DNA from: Tolypothrix sp. PCC 7910
GTDB taxonomy: Bacteria > Cyanobacteriota > Cyanobacteriia > Cyanobacteriales > Nostocaceae
Assembly (NCBI RefSeq): GCF_011769525.1
Contig: NZ_CP050440.1
Location: 621,501-685,500 of the forward strand
Direction: 5' to 3'
Length of the DNA: 64,000 bases
In this document: positions 18,633 through 28,009 of the stretch, one piece after another
Numbering within the stretch: position 1 is the stretch's first letter
How the letters are laid out: each line of letters begins with the position of its first letter
Translations under genes and position numbers: made by a program
Notes under the pieces: model-generated
Seen by the model: only the letters and a program-made list of their open reading frames with translations
Told to the model about the DNA's origin: nothing
Database searches by the model: none

Positions 18633-19028
18633 TCATGATATAATGTAATTCCACTCAGTTGCTAGTTTAATAGCACTTAGTAGATCTTCGGGAGTATAAG
18701 GCTTAGTTAAATAAACATCAGCACCTTGTTTCCTAGCCCATGCATGATGAACTGCCTGATTTTTATTACTACAGATCACAATTGGCATTTTTTGACTACT
18801 TAAATTTATTTTCAGGAAGCGGCACAATTCAAATCCACTCATTCCTGGCATCACCACATTAGTAACAATTGCATCCGGCCTTTCTTCCAATGCTATTTCC
18901 AAAGCCTCTTTAGCACTAGAAGCTTTAACTATTTTGTAACCCCAATCTCCGAGATAATGACTCATCAGTTCCCATTCTCGCAGAGAGTCTTTGACAATGA
19001 GAATCTTGCCAGCCCAAGTAATACCCAA
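18633..19028 (-). CDS. Degenerate receiver (pseudo-receiver) downstream of patA
   Basis: 131 residues, one receiver fold. The usual phospho-acceptor Asp is Asn57 (AIVTNVVMPG), and the acidic pair is LysAsp at 13-14 (LIVKDS) in place of DD. The lysine (LTKPY) and the hydrophobic framework remain, so the fold should be intact while phosphorylation by the normal route is not expected. It lies 58 bases after patA on the same strand and probably shares its transcript. Such receivers usually act by protein contact. Relatives are PilH/CheY-like proteins common in cyanobacterial phototaxis and patA-type operons. Confidence 0.85.
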   Translation of the reverse strand: MGITWAGKILIVKDSLREWELMSHYLGDWGYKIVKASSAKEALEIALEERPDAIVTNVVMPGMSGFELCRFLKINLSSQKMPIVICSNKNQAVHHAWARKQGADVYLTKPYTPEDLLSAIKLATEWNYIIS

Positions 19029-19086
19029 CCCTCAACCTCCCAAAAAAATAAGTAGGTTTGGTATTGTTATACTTCTGATTACGAAA

Positions 19087-20214
19087 TTACACCATGTGTT
19101 GAAAGATGATTTTCAACAAATCCCCTTGAGTAAAAGGTTTAGTCAAATAGCCAGAAGCCTTGACTATCTTGGCTTTGGCTCTATCAATCAACCCTGTTTT
19201 AGCTGTAACCATAATTACAGGAGTATTTTTAAATTGGGAATGTCTACGTAATAAAGAACATAATTCATACCCATCGAGATGTGGCATGTTAATGTCTAAT
19301 AAAATTAAGTCAGGTTTGGTGCGAAGAATTTCCATTAAAGCTTTTAATGAATCTGTAACGCCAATCACAGAAAACATCTGCTCATCTAGAAAGCTTTTAA
19401 TAGCATTTAATACGCTGGGGCTATCATCAATGCAGAAGATGGTATATAGTTTTTGGTCTGTAGTAGCTGGCTCAAGTTGATGAAATTGATTATCTGTCTG
19501 TGGAAGGTTCGCAGTTAAATTATCCGATGTTTCTGCAACTTGATTGCTACCTTGTCTTGGAAATGCTGGTGGATTTGTAATTGGAGATTGTGATGGCACT
19601 TGACGTGCAAATTGCGACCCTGGCTTGGGGGAAAATTGAGATTTTAGATGACCTTGAGATAGTGATGATTTATCTCCAAAAGGAGCTGATCCTCTATATT
19701 TTTGGCACTGTTCAACTAGTAAGCGTAAATTGAGATAACAAAACTTTGGCAAGTCATCTAAAAAGCTTTCGGGAATAAATTCGTAGCTACCTTCTTCCAA
19801 CTTCAAAAATGAGTCGAGCACTTCTAAGGCTAATTGTTCAATAATAATCCCTGCTTGGGAAGAACTAATATATTTCTGATTAACTAACCAACAAATAGCT
19901 AGATAATCTGGATTTGGTATTGCCTGATTTTCGATCCCAGTTTCAAATATTGCCCGCAACTGCTGATCAATTCCTTTAGGAAGAGTTGAAATTTGCTGAC
20001 TCAAACGTTGCAAGTTTCTGTAAAGCAACTCAAACATTTTCTCTGAGTAGCAGGCATAAATCAGTTTACCTTCCTCTATATATATTGACCAAGAACCTGA
20101 TGAGCTGAATACTTGTAAACACCCAGTTACAGATTTATTTGTGATTTTTTTTAAGAGAGATAAGGGCTGTATCTTTTGAAAAAACCTGTATCTACTAATA
20201 GGAAGTGTCTTCAT
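19087..20214 (-). CDS. patA: PatA: heterocyst pattern formation response regulator
   Basis: 375 residues with the PatA layout: an N-terminal PATAN/DUF4388 domain (about 1-180), a low-complexity proline- and serine-rich linker (about 185-250) and a C-terminal receiver (about 255-375). Blocks such as FFQKIQPLSLLKKIT, AIFETGIENQAIPNPDYLAI and EEGSYEFIPESFLDDLPKFC match what I remember of Anabaena PatA (about 379 residues). The receiver has its Asp in LILLDINMPH and lysine in YLTKPF. In Anabaena, PatA is needed for heterocysts within filaments and opposes HetR inhibitors. It is the first gene of a probable two-gene unit with the degenerate receiver. Confidence 0.9.
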   Translation of the reverse strand: MKTLPISRYRFFQKIQPLSLLKKITNKSVTGCLQVFSSSGSWSIYIEEGKLIYACYSEKMFELLYRNLQRLSQQISTLPKGIDQQLRAIFETGIENQAIPNPDYLAICWLVNQKYISSSQAGIIIEQLALEVLDSFLKLEEGSYEFIPESFLDDLPKFCYLNLRLLVEQCQKYRGSAPFGDKSSLSQGHLKSQFSPKPGSQFARQVPSQSPITNPPAFPRQGSNQVAETSDNLTANLPQTDNQFHQLEPATTDQKLYTIFCIDDSPSVLNAIKSFLDEQMFSVIGVTDSLKALMEILRTKPDLILLDINMPHLDGYELCSLLRRHSQFKNTPVIMVTAKTGLIDRAKAKIVKASGYLTKPFTQGDLLKIIFQHMV

Positions 20215-21439
20215 TGGGACGGCTCTAAGATAAAAGCAATATTTTTAATCGAAATTTTTGGAAACCCTTTCTGAATATCACAGGGATCAAGTTAGAAGCG
20301 CTTTCAAAAAGACATAGTGCTTCACATCTTTGCGAGTAGAAGCAAATCTCTATCAACTCCCAACTCCCCACTCCCTGTCACGCTAGTGCAGTTCAATGCA
20401 CTATCGCTTAGTAGAACAGCCATACTATTTCTTGCCAAATAGCAAAATGGCTATACTTACTGCCAGGAAACAGTATTCCAAAAATCAGCTTTACTTTCTG
20501 TATCTTTCGCTAATCTAGCTCATCTCACCGTAACGCAAGCGTTACAAGTAGGGCATTGCTCATGCATTAATAGCATGAAATCATTGCCGATGAACTTTTT
20601 TAGCGACATTTGACATGATGTAAGTAGTTAACCTTGAGGATGTCTCCAATTTGTGAAACTGTATTTATTGTAACTAAGTAAATATTTACCCTAATATTTT
20701 ACCAAATTGGAGATCGTAGTGGTTCTCTCTAGAAACTTGGATAAAATTATCACTTGTTTCACAACAATGCTAACTTAGCACCGAGGAAGAATCAGTTAGT
20801 ATTGGATACTCAGATTGTGTATGGTAAGATGCAACGGCAACCGATTTAGCAGCAGACAAGCTTTTCATAAGCAATAGCAACGTATTTTGCTGTTATGAGG
20901 GAAAAATAGCCAATCTGCACAATTTGAAGGGTCAATAGGCCCGATGCCAGAACATTTACTCAAATAGATTTGAAATTGCTATGTTGTGGGTTCGGCGAAG
21001 GATTAGCCTGCGCGCAACGCTTCGCAATTTTTCAGATCAATAGTAAATATTCAGTAACTTCCCTACTAAAACTTAGGTTACTGCAAAAATCATAAAAAGA
21101 GAAAAGAAATATGTGAATTTTGTGAAAAGTAAATGAAGGAATTATGAAATAGAGCTATCTACATTAAAAATTTTATTCAAAAATAAATATTTATTTGGTT
21201 TATCCGGTTAACTAAAAAATGTACAGAGGATATCATTTTTTAGTTGATTTTTAATACCTGTACAGGCAGCCTATATTAAAGAATAATTAAGCCAGTAACG
21301 GGCAATTTCACTCCTTGGAGCGAGTTTCACCCCGCACATGGCGCTGGCTTACCTACGTAGATTTTACAAATGGCGCAGGAATTCTCTAGTTGTTCTATGT
21401 ATAGGTAATAATAAGAACAATGCATTTCGAGAGTAGGAA
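20215..21439. other. 1.2-kb gap between patA and the CHAT gene
   Basis: No supported gene on either strand. It must contain the patA promoter (minus strand) and the CHAT operon promoter (plus strand). GC-rich short repeats such as CTGCGCGCAACGCTTCGC near 21009-21026 resemble dispersed Nostoc repeats. A foldable segment is at 21289-21350 and is listed separately. Confidence 0.5.
21289..21350 (+). ncRNA. Possible structured leader or small RNA upstream of the CHAT gene
   Basis: A closing stem AAGCCAG / CTGGCTT spans 62 bases and encloses a second inverted repeat, CTCCTTGGAG, at about 21311-21320. It is GC-rich in an AT-rich gap and lies 90 bases upstream of the CHAT start. I do not recognise a known family. 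It could be a leader element, an independent RNA or a dispersed repeat. Confidence 0.3.
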
Positions 21440-24400
21440 ATGACTGTAAGCCCTAACCTATCAGAGTTGCTTCATCAAGGACATGACCAACTGGATGGGG
21501 GAAATTACCACAAAGCTTTAGATACTTTTTACCAAGCGGCTGCACTAGAAGCCCAAAATCCACAGGTATTATATGCCTTGGGTTTAGCTTGCTATCGACT
21601 TGAACAATATCAAGATGCCATAGGATATTGCAACCAAGCTTTGACAATTGAGCCAAACTACATTTTGGCATTAGCTAGGCGGGGATTGGCTTACAAACAG
21701 CTAGAGCAAACACAGTTAGCACAGGCTGATTTTGAGCAAGTTATCGCACTTACCCCACAAGATGCAGAAGATTGGCATGGTAGGGGACTGGCACTGGATG
21801 AATTAGAAAGATATGAAGAAGCGATCTCATCCTACGACAAAGCTATAGAAATTAAACCTAACTTCTATGGTGCTTGGTTCAACCGAGGAAATGCGCTGGA
21901 TGAATTAGGGCGATATGAAAAAGCGATCGCATCCTACGATAAAGCTATAGAAATCAAACCTGACTATCACCTTGGTTGGAATGGTCGGGGAAGTGCGCTG
22001 TGGCATTTAGAAAGATATGAAGAAGCTATTACAGCTTACAACAAAGCTATAGAAATCAAACCTGATTATCATAATGCTTGGTATAACCAGGGAGTTGCAC
22101 TATGGAATTTAAAGCGCTATGAAGAAGCGATCGCATCCTACGACAAAGCCATAGAAATCAAACCTGATGATCACGATGTTTGGAATAGTCGAGGACTGGC
22201 GTTGGATGATTTAGAGCGATATGAAGAAGCGATCGCATCCTACGACAAAGCTATAGAGATTAAAGCTGACTACCACTATGCTTGGAATAGTCGGGGAAAT
22301 GTGCTGTGGCATTTAGGGCGATCTGAAGAAGCGCTCGCATCCTACAATAAAGCTATAGAGATTAAAGCTGACTACCACTATGCTTGGAATGGTCGGGGAA
22401 GTACGCTGTGGCATTTAGGGCGATATGAGGAAGCGATTACATCTTACGACAAAGCCATAGAAATTGATCACAAATATTACCATGCTTGGACAAACCGTGG
22501 AAATACACTATGGAAATTAGGCCATTATCAAGAAGCATTGGAAAGCTACAACAAAGCCATTAAAATTAATCCTCACTATCATATTGCATTGACTGGTCAG
22601 GGTGATGCTTTATGGAAATTAGAACTTTATCAAGAAGCTTTAGAAAGCTACAAAAAAGCACTTGAAGTCAATCCTAACTATGAGATGGCATGGAATGGTA
22701 ATGGTAATGTCTTATGGAAATTAGGACGCTATCAAGAAGCGCTAGAAAGCTATAGAAAAGCAATTGCAATCAATCCCAACTATGAGATGCCCTGGAGTGG
22801 TCAGTCTGATGCACTAGGGAAATTAGGACTTTATCAAGAAGCTTTAGAAAGCTATAAAAAAGCACTTGAAGTCAATCCTAACTATGAAATGGCATGGAAT
22901 GGTAATGGTAATGTCTTATGGAAATTAAGACGCTATCAAGAAGCGCTAGAAAGCTATAGAAAAGCAATTGCAATCAATCCCAACTATGAGATGCCTTGGA
23001 GTGGTCAGGGCGATGCTTTATGGAAATTAGAACTTTATCAAGAAGCTTTAGAAAGCTACAACCAAGCTATAGCAATTAAACCTGACTATCACTATGCTTG
23101 GAATGGTCGTGGTAACGTGCTATTGAATTTGAGAAGATATCAAGAAGCACTCGCTGCTTTCGATGAGGCTTTGCGCTTAACAGATTATCAATTTTGGCAA
23201 GCTTGGGAAAATAGAGGCCTCGCTGTCCTGAAATCTCAAGATTACAAAGCTGCTGTAAAAACCTGGGATGATGGCATTAATGCACTTCAGGTGGAGACAT
23301 CAGAATATGACATAGGTTGTGGCAAATTATATCATCGCAAGGGCGCAATTTTGTATAACTACGGAAAGCAACAACCTGACCCTTTTACAGATTGGTTGGC
23401 AGCCAAAGCCAGCTATGAACAAACCCTAAATTTTCTGAGTTTTGATAAATTCCCTCAACTACATCTGCAAATATTAGAAGAATTACTGCAAGTATGTTCT
23501 GTATTGGGTAACAATCAAGCATTCAAAAAAAGACAAGAAGAAGCGACGCAAAAGCTAGAAGAATTAGTTGTAAATTGCCAAAATAAAGGGCAAAAAATTA
23601 GCCTTAGACGAAAATTTGCAGCTTTTAACCAATTGCGTGTAGATCTGCGCCTCAAGTCGCAAGATAAACAGGAACATATAGACGCTTTGGAATTAGCAGA
23701 AGAACGCAAGAATATTTGCCTTTATTGGTTGTGGAAAGATTGGGATTATCAACCGCCCAGGTTTACTTACCTAGATATGCAAAGGCTACTTAATCCTAAA
23801 ACTGCGGCGGTATATTGGCACGTCAGTCCTCTTGCAATCACTACTTTTATTGTTAAACATAATCAGCCACCTGTAGTGCTGCAACCACAATTACCAGACA
23901 AGTTAAAAAAGCAAAACTATCCCCCACACATATATCAACTCAAAAAATTTCAAGATTGGATGCAGGAATGGAAACAAGCTTATCAGGATTATTCCCAAGG
24001 TAATTACACAGGTACAGCTAAAGAATCAGCCCCTTGGCGAGAAAATATGGAATATATGTTGCAAAATCAACTCCGCAACATTTTAGAAATTAATCGCATT
24101 CGAGACGAACTCAAAGGAGTTGAGGAATTAATTTTAATTCCCCATCGAGAGTTACATCTACTGCCCCTAGATTATCTTTTTCCTGAACGGTTTAACATTA
24201 CCTATTTACCTAGCTTTCAGATAGGTTTAAAGTTGTTAGCACAGGAAAATCCATTTCAGCTAAATACTAGACAGAACATAGTAAATGTAGCTACTAGCAA
24301 TTTACCATTTGCGACTATTGAATCAGTTGCTTTATCTGCAATGTATCCACAAGTCAGGCAGTTACAAATTCCACCTGTGAAACCAAATAATTTAATTGCA

Positions 24401-24982
24401 GAATTAATAAAAAATAAAGGATTGTTTCACTTTACTGGACATAGTGACCATATACCAGAAGAACCACGTAAGTCATTTTTGATGTTATCTGACTCTGATA
24501 AATTAACTTTGGGGGATATAGTTGATGATAACGAGATAGATTTAAGTCAGTATGCTGTGATTTGCCTTTCATCCTGCGAAACTGGAATTACTAGTTCAGA
24601 AACTTTGACAGATGAATATGTAGGTTTGGTAAGCGGATTTCTTGCCAAGGGAGCTAACTATGTTGTTAGTACTCTATGGACAGTAGATGAACGCTCTACT
24701 GCTATTTTAATGATTAAATTTTATGAATTATTAAAAATCGCTAAATCTCCTAGTATTGCGCTGAGAGAGGCTAAACAATGGCTACGTCAGTTAACTTATC
24801 AAAGTTTGGCAGTGTGGTATAAAGAATTAGCTCAAAATTTGCATGAACCTCAAGTGAAAGATTATTTAATAACTGAAGCGAAAATGGTTGAAAATGACTC
24901 GGATAAGATTAATGCTGCTATGCCTGTTTATGCCCATCCTTATTATTGGGCTGGGTTTATTTTAACTGGTAAGCCTGTATAA
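21440..24982 (+). CDS. TPR repeat protein with C-terminal CHAT caspase-like protease
   Basis: 1180 residues. Residues about 5-600 are around 17 TPR repeats of 34 residues (pattern YEEAIASYDKAIEIKPD), a linker follows (about 600-850), and the CHAT domain fills about 860-1178. The catalytic His is His1001 in HFTGHSDH and the Cys is Cys1046 in LSSCETG; GFLAKGANYVVSTLWTV and the C-terminal YYWAGFILTG are typical CHAT blocks. CHAT proteases (named after HetF) cleave specific partners, and TPR-CHAT proteins act in CRISPR-linked and other defence systems. This one is not HetF by layout. Two TPR pairs are 204-bp tandem duplicates. Two unknown genes follow and are candidate substrates or effectors. 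Confidence 0.92.
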   Translation: MTVSPNLSELLHQGHDQLDGGNYHKALDTFYQAAALEAQNPQVLYALGLACYRLEQYQDAIGYCNQALTIEPNYILALARRGLAYKQLEQTQLAQADFEQVIALTPQDAEDWHGRGLALDELERYEEAISSYDKAIEIKPNFYGAWFNRGNALDELGRYEKAIASYDKAIEIKPDYHLGWNGRGSALWHLERYEEAITAYNKAIEIKPDYHNAWYNQGVALWNLKRYEEAIASYDKAIEIKPDDHDVWNSRGLALDDLERYEEAIASYDKAIEIKADYHYAWNSRGNVLWHLGRSEEALASYNKAIEIKADYHYAWNGRGSTLWHLGRYEEAITSYDKAIEIDHKYYHAWTNRGNTLWKLGHYQEALESYNKAIKINPHYHIALTGQGDALWKLELYQEALESYKKALEVNPNYEMAWNGNGNVLWKLGRYQEALESYRKAIAINPNYEMPWSGQSDALGKLGLYQEALESYKKALEVNPNYEMAWNGNGNVLWKLRRYQEALESYRKAIAINPNYEMPWSGQGDALWKLELYQEALESYNQAIAIKPDYHYAWNGRGNVLLNLRRYQEALAAFDEALRLTDYQFWQAWENRGLAVLKSQDYKAAVKTWDDGINALQVETSEYDIGCGKLYHRKGAILYNYGKQQPDPFTDWLAAKASYEQTLNFLSFDKFPQLHLQILEELLQVCSVLGNNQAFKKRQEEATQKLEELVVNCQNKGQKISLRRKFAAFNQLRVDLRLKSQDKQEHIDALELAEERKNICLYWLWKDWDYQPPRFTYLDMQRLLNPKTAAVYWHVSPLAITTFIVKHNQPPVVLQPQLPDKLKKQNYPPHIYQLKKFQDWMQEWKQAYQDYSQGNYTGTAKESAPWRENMEYMLQNQLRNILEINRIRDELKGVEELILIPHRELHLLPLDYLFPERFNITYLPSFQIGLKLLAQENPFQLNTRQNIVNVATSNLPFATIESVALSAMYPQVRQLQIPPVKPNNLIAELIKNKGLFHFTGHSDHIPEEPRKSFLMLSDSDKLTLGDIVDDNEIDLSQYAVICLSSCETGITSSETLTDEYVGLVSGFLAKGANYVVSTLWTVDERSTAILMIKFYELLKIAKSPSIALREAKQWLRQLTYQSLAVWYKELAQNLHEPQVKDYLITEAKMVENDSDKINAAMPVYAHPYYWAGFILTGKPV

Positions 24983-25006
24983 TAGCTCGCGGCAAATTCA
25001 AATGAG

Positions 25007-25034
25007 GGGATGCGTTACGCTGCGCTAACACATC
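25007..25034 (+). repeat. Hairpin repeat after the CHAT gene
   Basis: The stem GGATGcGTTA / TAACaCATCC around CGCTGCGC forms a hairpin 25 bases after the CHAT stop codon. A related sequence (GGCTAACGCATCCTAC) lies at about 63343-63358. It is a common type of small dispersed repeat in Nostoc genomes and may weaken read-through to the next gene. Confidence 0.6.
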
Positions 25035-25126
25035 CTACATATATCGTTTAAGAATTAATTAATCATCAATTAATCATCCTAGGATGCCAGGATTACTGTA
25101 GTTAGTAAATAACCTAATTTAATCTT

Positions 25127-25558
25127 ATGTTCAACCAATTAGAAACAGTTACATTTGCTGCTTTTTTAGTGGCTTTGGCAGATTTGGATACACCTTTATC
25201 GCAGGGTTTACAAGAGGAAATTAATAAGGTTGGTAAATTATTACTAGAAGAACCCAAGGCGGCGATTGATAGGTTGGTGGAACTAGCAAAACATGATTGT
25301 ATAAGTGAACTTTATTGGCAAGCAAGGTCTAATATCCAAAAGCAATATGAAACGCAAGAAAAAAATAAATACCGTGACCTTGACAAAGAGAGTGAAGCTA
25401 ACAATAATGACGCTGATATGATTGAAAATTTATCAATTGCTCTACCCGCACAGTCTATTACAGAAATTGGTCAACCAATTTTACAAGCTGCTGATTCTCG
25501 CGCCGCAGCTAAACAAAATGAAGTAGAAATTAGGCTAGTTATTAGACGAGCTATTTAA
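25127..25558 (+). CDS. Unknown 143-residue protein in the CHAT operon
   Basis: No family recognised. The N-terminal half is helical with hydrophobic residues (FAAFLVALADLD, then a helix with INKVGKLLLEEPKAAIDRLVELA). A charged middle (EKNKYRDLDKESEANNN) looks disordered or exposed, and the C-terminus is short. It lies 144 bases after the CHAT gene. Its stop overlaps the next start by one base (TAATG), so it is coupled to the 427-residue gene. The exposed charged linker could be a cleavage site, but that is only inference. Confidence 0.7.
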   Translation: MFNQLETVTFAAFLVALADLDTPLSQGLQEEINKVGKLLLEEPKAAIDRLVELAKHDCISELYWQARSNIQKQYETQEKNKYRDLDKESEANNNDADMIENLSIALPAQSITEIGQPILQAADSRAAAKQNEVEIRLVIRRAI

Positions 25559-26841
25559 TGAACAAAATCAAATATCCAACTGTTGATTTATTTATCTATA
25601 ATCTGGCAGATGTATCCGACAAAACTGAATATGAAAAATATTGGGAGGATTTAGCCGCAGATATTCAAAAACATAAATTGGCTCAAATTCCAAAATCTAC
25701 TTCTAACTATTTAACTTTTGAGATTCCTAGCCGTAAGATAGATGGTTCTTACAGTCGTGTTTCTGTTTATGATACCTATTGTTTAAATTATAGTGCTTCT
25801 TTTGATGAAGAAATAGAATTATCTCGACTACCATCTCTTTTAAGTGAACTAAAAAATTTAGCGTTAATACCAAAAGTTAAGAATTTATCTCCTGGTCAAC
25901 TCTCGGAAAATGGCTATCAGGGTCAAACTTTGATGGTATCCGGCTGGATAGTTCCAGATAATAGCCAAATAGCGGAATCTGAAGCTATTGAAATCTATAA
26001 AGCTTTATTCCCTCAAGGACATCAATATCAAAGCCAAGGTAATTTTTTAGGTGCTACTGTCTATGAAATGTGGCGTGGAAAAAATGAGTGGGAGGGGATA
26101 GAAAAAGATAGTCATGTAATTATTATCTTCTATCCTAATGAGCAAGCCTTTGTAGATGCAGCTAAAAATTATCAAACTCCTTGGCGAGATTTATTTCATT
26201 GGCGACATAAAATCATTTGGGCTTATCAACAAGGTAAACAACTCAAACCAGAATTAGCTAAACCAATACAGCATCAATCAGATATTACTGTTTTATCAAC
26301 TAGTTTAGCCAAACAAGGTTTAGGTACACTCAAATCAGAATTAGAAGCAAATAGCGAAAAGCTAGCAAAATATATCCAAGATATAAATTTACTACAAATT
26401 CAACAGCATACAGTAAAAATTAATTTAGAAAATTACAAAAGACACTGTAATAAACACTTTAAAACAGCAGATTGGCTCAAAGAATTTAGCGAAGTAGCGG
26501 AAAAGAAATATAATGTGCAATTGGAAACAGATTTTCTCAGTCTGAATGCCGGATTAGCCATGTTAGAAAACGTGACTAATACAATTCGCGGGATGGTGGA
26601 GATTGAGCAAACACAGCGCGATCGCAATCTTAGCAATACGGTGGCGATCGCAGGTGTCGGATTAGCCACTAGCCAAGTAGCATCTTCTATAATTCTTGCC
26701 CAAGAACCCCCACCCCCAGATATTCCCTTTTTTCAAACTCCGGCGTTTTGGTGGAGTCTGACAACTGGTGTAGTTGCTAGCCTCATTCTCTGGAGTATTC
26801 TGCGTTTGTACCGCCTGATTGCCAACCGTTTTCGTGGTTAA
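25558..26841 (+). CDS. Unknown 427-residue protein with coiled coil and C-terminal membrane helices
   Basis: No family recognised. Residues about 1-220 form a soluble alpha/beta region (VDLFIYNLADVSD, LTFEIPSRKIDG). About 245-350 is mostly helical with heptads, a likely coiled coil. A moderately hydrophobic stretch (VAIAGVGLATSQVASSIILAQ, about 363-382) is followed by a proline linker (PPPPDIPFF) and a strong membrane helix (about 396-417, WSLTTGVVASLILWSILRLY) with a basic tail. It looks membrane anchored. It is translationally coupled to the 143-residue gene and follows a CHAT protease, so a protease-controlled membrane effector is possible. I cannot show this from sequence. Confidence 0.75.
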   Translation: MNKIKYPTVDLFIYNLADVSDKTEYEKYWEDLAADIQKHKLAQIPKSTSNYLTFEIPSRKIDGSYSRVSVYDTYCLNYSASFDEEIELSRLPSLLSELKNLALIPKVKNLSPGQLSENGYQGQTLMVSGWIVPDNSQIAESEAIEIYKALFPQGHQYQSQGNFLGATVYEMWRGKNEWEGIEKDSHVIIIFYPNEQAFVDAAKNYQTPWRDLFHWRHKIIWAYQQGKQLKPELAKPIQHQSDITVLSTSLAKQGLGTLKSELEANSEKLAKYIQDINLLQIQQHTVKINLENYKRHCNKHFKTADWLKEFSEVAEKKYNVQLETDFLSLNAGLAMLENVTNTIRGMVEIEQTQRDRNLSNTVAIAGVGLATSQVASSIILAQEPPPPDIPFFQTPAFWWSLTTGVVASLILWSILRLYRLIANRFRG

Positions 26842-27039
26842 ATCATACCCTTGGCAATACTTGTCGGTTAAGGGGAAAAAGGGGAATGGGTAAAGGGACA
26901 GAAAAAACCTTTAACCTTTTCCCCAAAACCAATTTTGAGTTCAAAACGCTTAACCGAGTATTATTGATACCCTTGGTGCTTTGGTTCGTTAAAATTAACT
27001 AGCAGCACTTCGAGACAGGGGAATTAATTTAGATAAACT

Positions 27040-27993
27040 GTGAGCGAATTTAATTTACAAGTTGAAGAAAATAGCGAACGCCTTGATCGCTACCTTAGCC
27101 AAGAGTTACCAGATTTATCCCGTTCGCGCATTCAACAGTTAATCGAACAGGGTAATGTGCAGCTGAATGATAAAGTTTGCACATCGAAAAAAATTAATCT
27201 GAAAACAGGCGATCGCATTTCTCTAGAAATACCAGAAGCGCAACCCCTACAACTGCAAGCGGAAGATATTGCTTTAGATATTCTCTACGAAGATGATCAG
27301 CTACTTATTCTCAATAAACCCGCAGGTTTAGTTGTCCATCCTGCACCTGGTCATCCTGATGGAACTCTCGTTAATGCTTTATTAGCACATTGTCCTAACC
27401 TCCCAGGAATTGGAGGCGTACAACGTCCGGGAATTGTCCACCGTTTAGATAAAGATACAACTGGTGCGATCGCGATCGCCAAAACAGATATCGCCTATCA
27501 ACACCTGCAAGCACAACTCCAAGCCAAAACTGCAAGACGTGAATATTTGGGTGTGGTTTACGGTGCACCAAAAGCCGAAAATGGTGTGATAGATTTTCCG
27601 ATTGGTCGCCACCGCCAAGACCGCAAAAAAATGGCGGTGGTTCCCATCGAAGAAGGCGGACGTAATGCAATTACCCATTGGCAAATCGGAGAACGGCTTG
27701 GTAATTACACATTAATTCACTTTCAATTAGAAACAGGACGCACCCATCAAATTCGCGTCCACAGCGCCAAAATAGGTCATCCCATTGTTGGTGACCCAGT
27801 TTACGGTTCTGGTCGTTCCATTGGGGTAAATTTGCCTGGTCAAGCATTGCACGCTTGGCGATTGAAGTTACAGCATCCTATATCTGGTGATTTAATTGAG
27901 GTGACAGCCCCCCCACCCCAAACCTTTGTTACTCTGCTAGAAGTTTTGCGGAGGCGTTCTTTTAGTAGTGCTGAGTTGCAGAGACGCGATTAA
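27040..27993 (+). CDS. RluD-family 23S rRNA pseudouridine synthase
   Basis: 317 residues from a GTG start. An S4 RNA-binding domain lies at about 13-75 (LDRYLSQELPDLSRSRIQQLIEQG) and the RluA/RluD catalytic domain at about 85-300, with catalytic Asp in GIVHRLDKDTTG and the family motif GRTHQIRVHSAKIGHPIVGD. RluD enzymes make pseudouridines in helix 69 of 23S rRNA; RluC or RluA-like specificity cannot be excluded. The last codons (RRD, stop) lie inside a palindromic dispersed repeat, so its C-terminus appears to have been set by that insertion. Confidence 0.92.
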   Translation: MSEFNLQVEENSERLDRYLSQELPDLSRSRIQQLIEQGNVQLNDKVCTSKKINLKTGDRISLEIPEAQPLQLQAEDIALDILYEDDQLLILNKPAGLVVHPAPGHPDGTLVNALLAHCPNLPGIGGVQRPGIVHRLDKDTTGAIAIAKTDIAYQHLQAQLQAKTARREYLGVVYGAPKAENGVIDFPIGRHRQDRKKMAVVPIEEGGRNAITHWQIGERLGNYTLIHFQLETGRTHQIRVHSAKIGHPIVGDPVYGSGRSIGVNLPGQALHAWRLKLQHPISGDLIEVTAPPPQTFVTLLEVLRRRSFSSAELQRRD

Positions 27994-28009
27994 TCGCGTC
28001 TGTACAAGA
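27968..28009 (-). repeat. Dispersed palindromic repeat, copy 2, overlapping the rluD-type stop codon
   Basis: The 20-bp palindrome at 27982-28001 and its flanks are the reverse complement of the copy at 8800-8843, with very few differences. The TAA stop at 27991-27993 is inside the palindrome. Confidence 0.85.

Noticed and set aside
21440-24982. Calling the TPR-CHAT protein HetF
   Set aside because: It sits near patA, but the long TPR array and 1180-residue length differ from HetF as I know it. CHAT proteins are many in these genomes.
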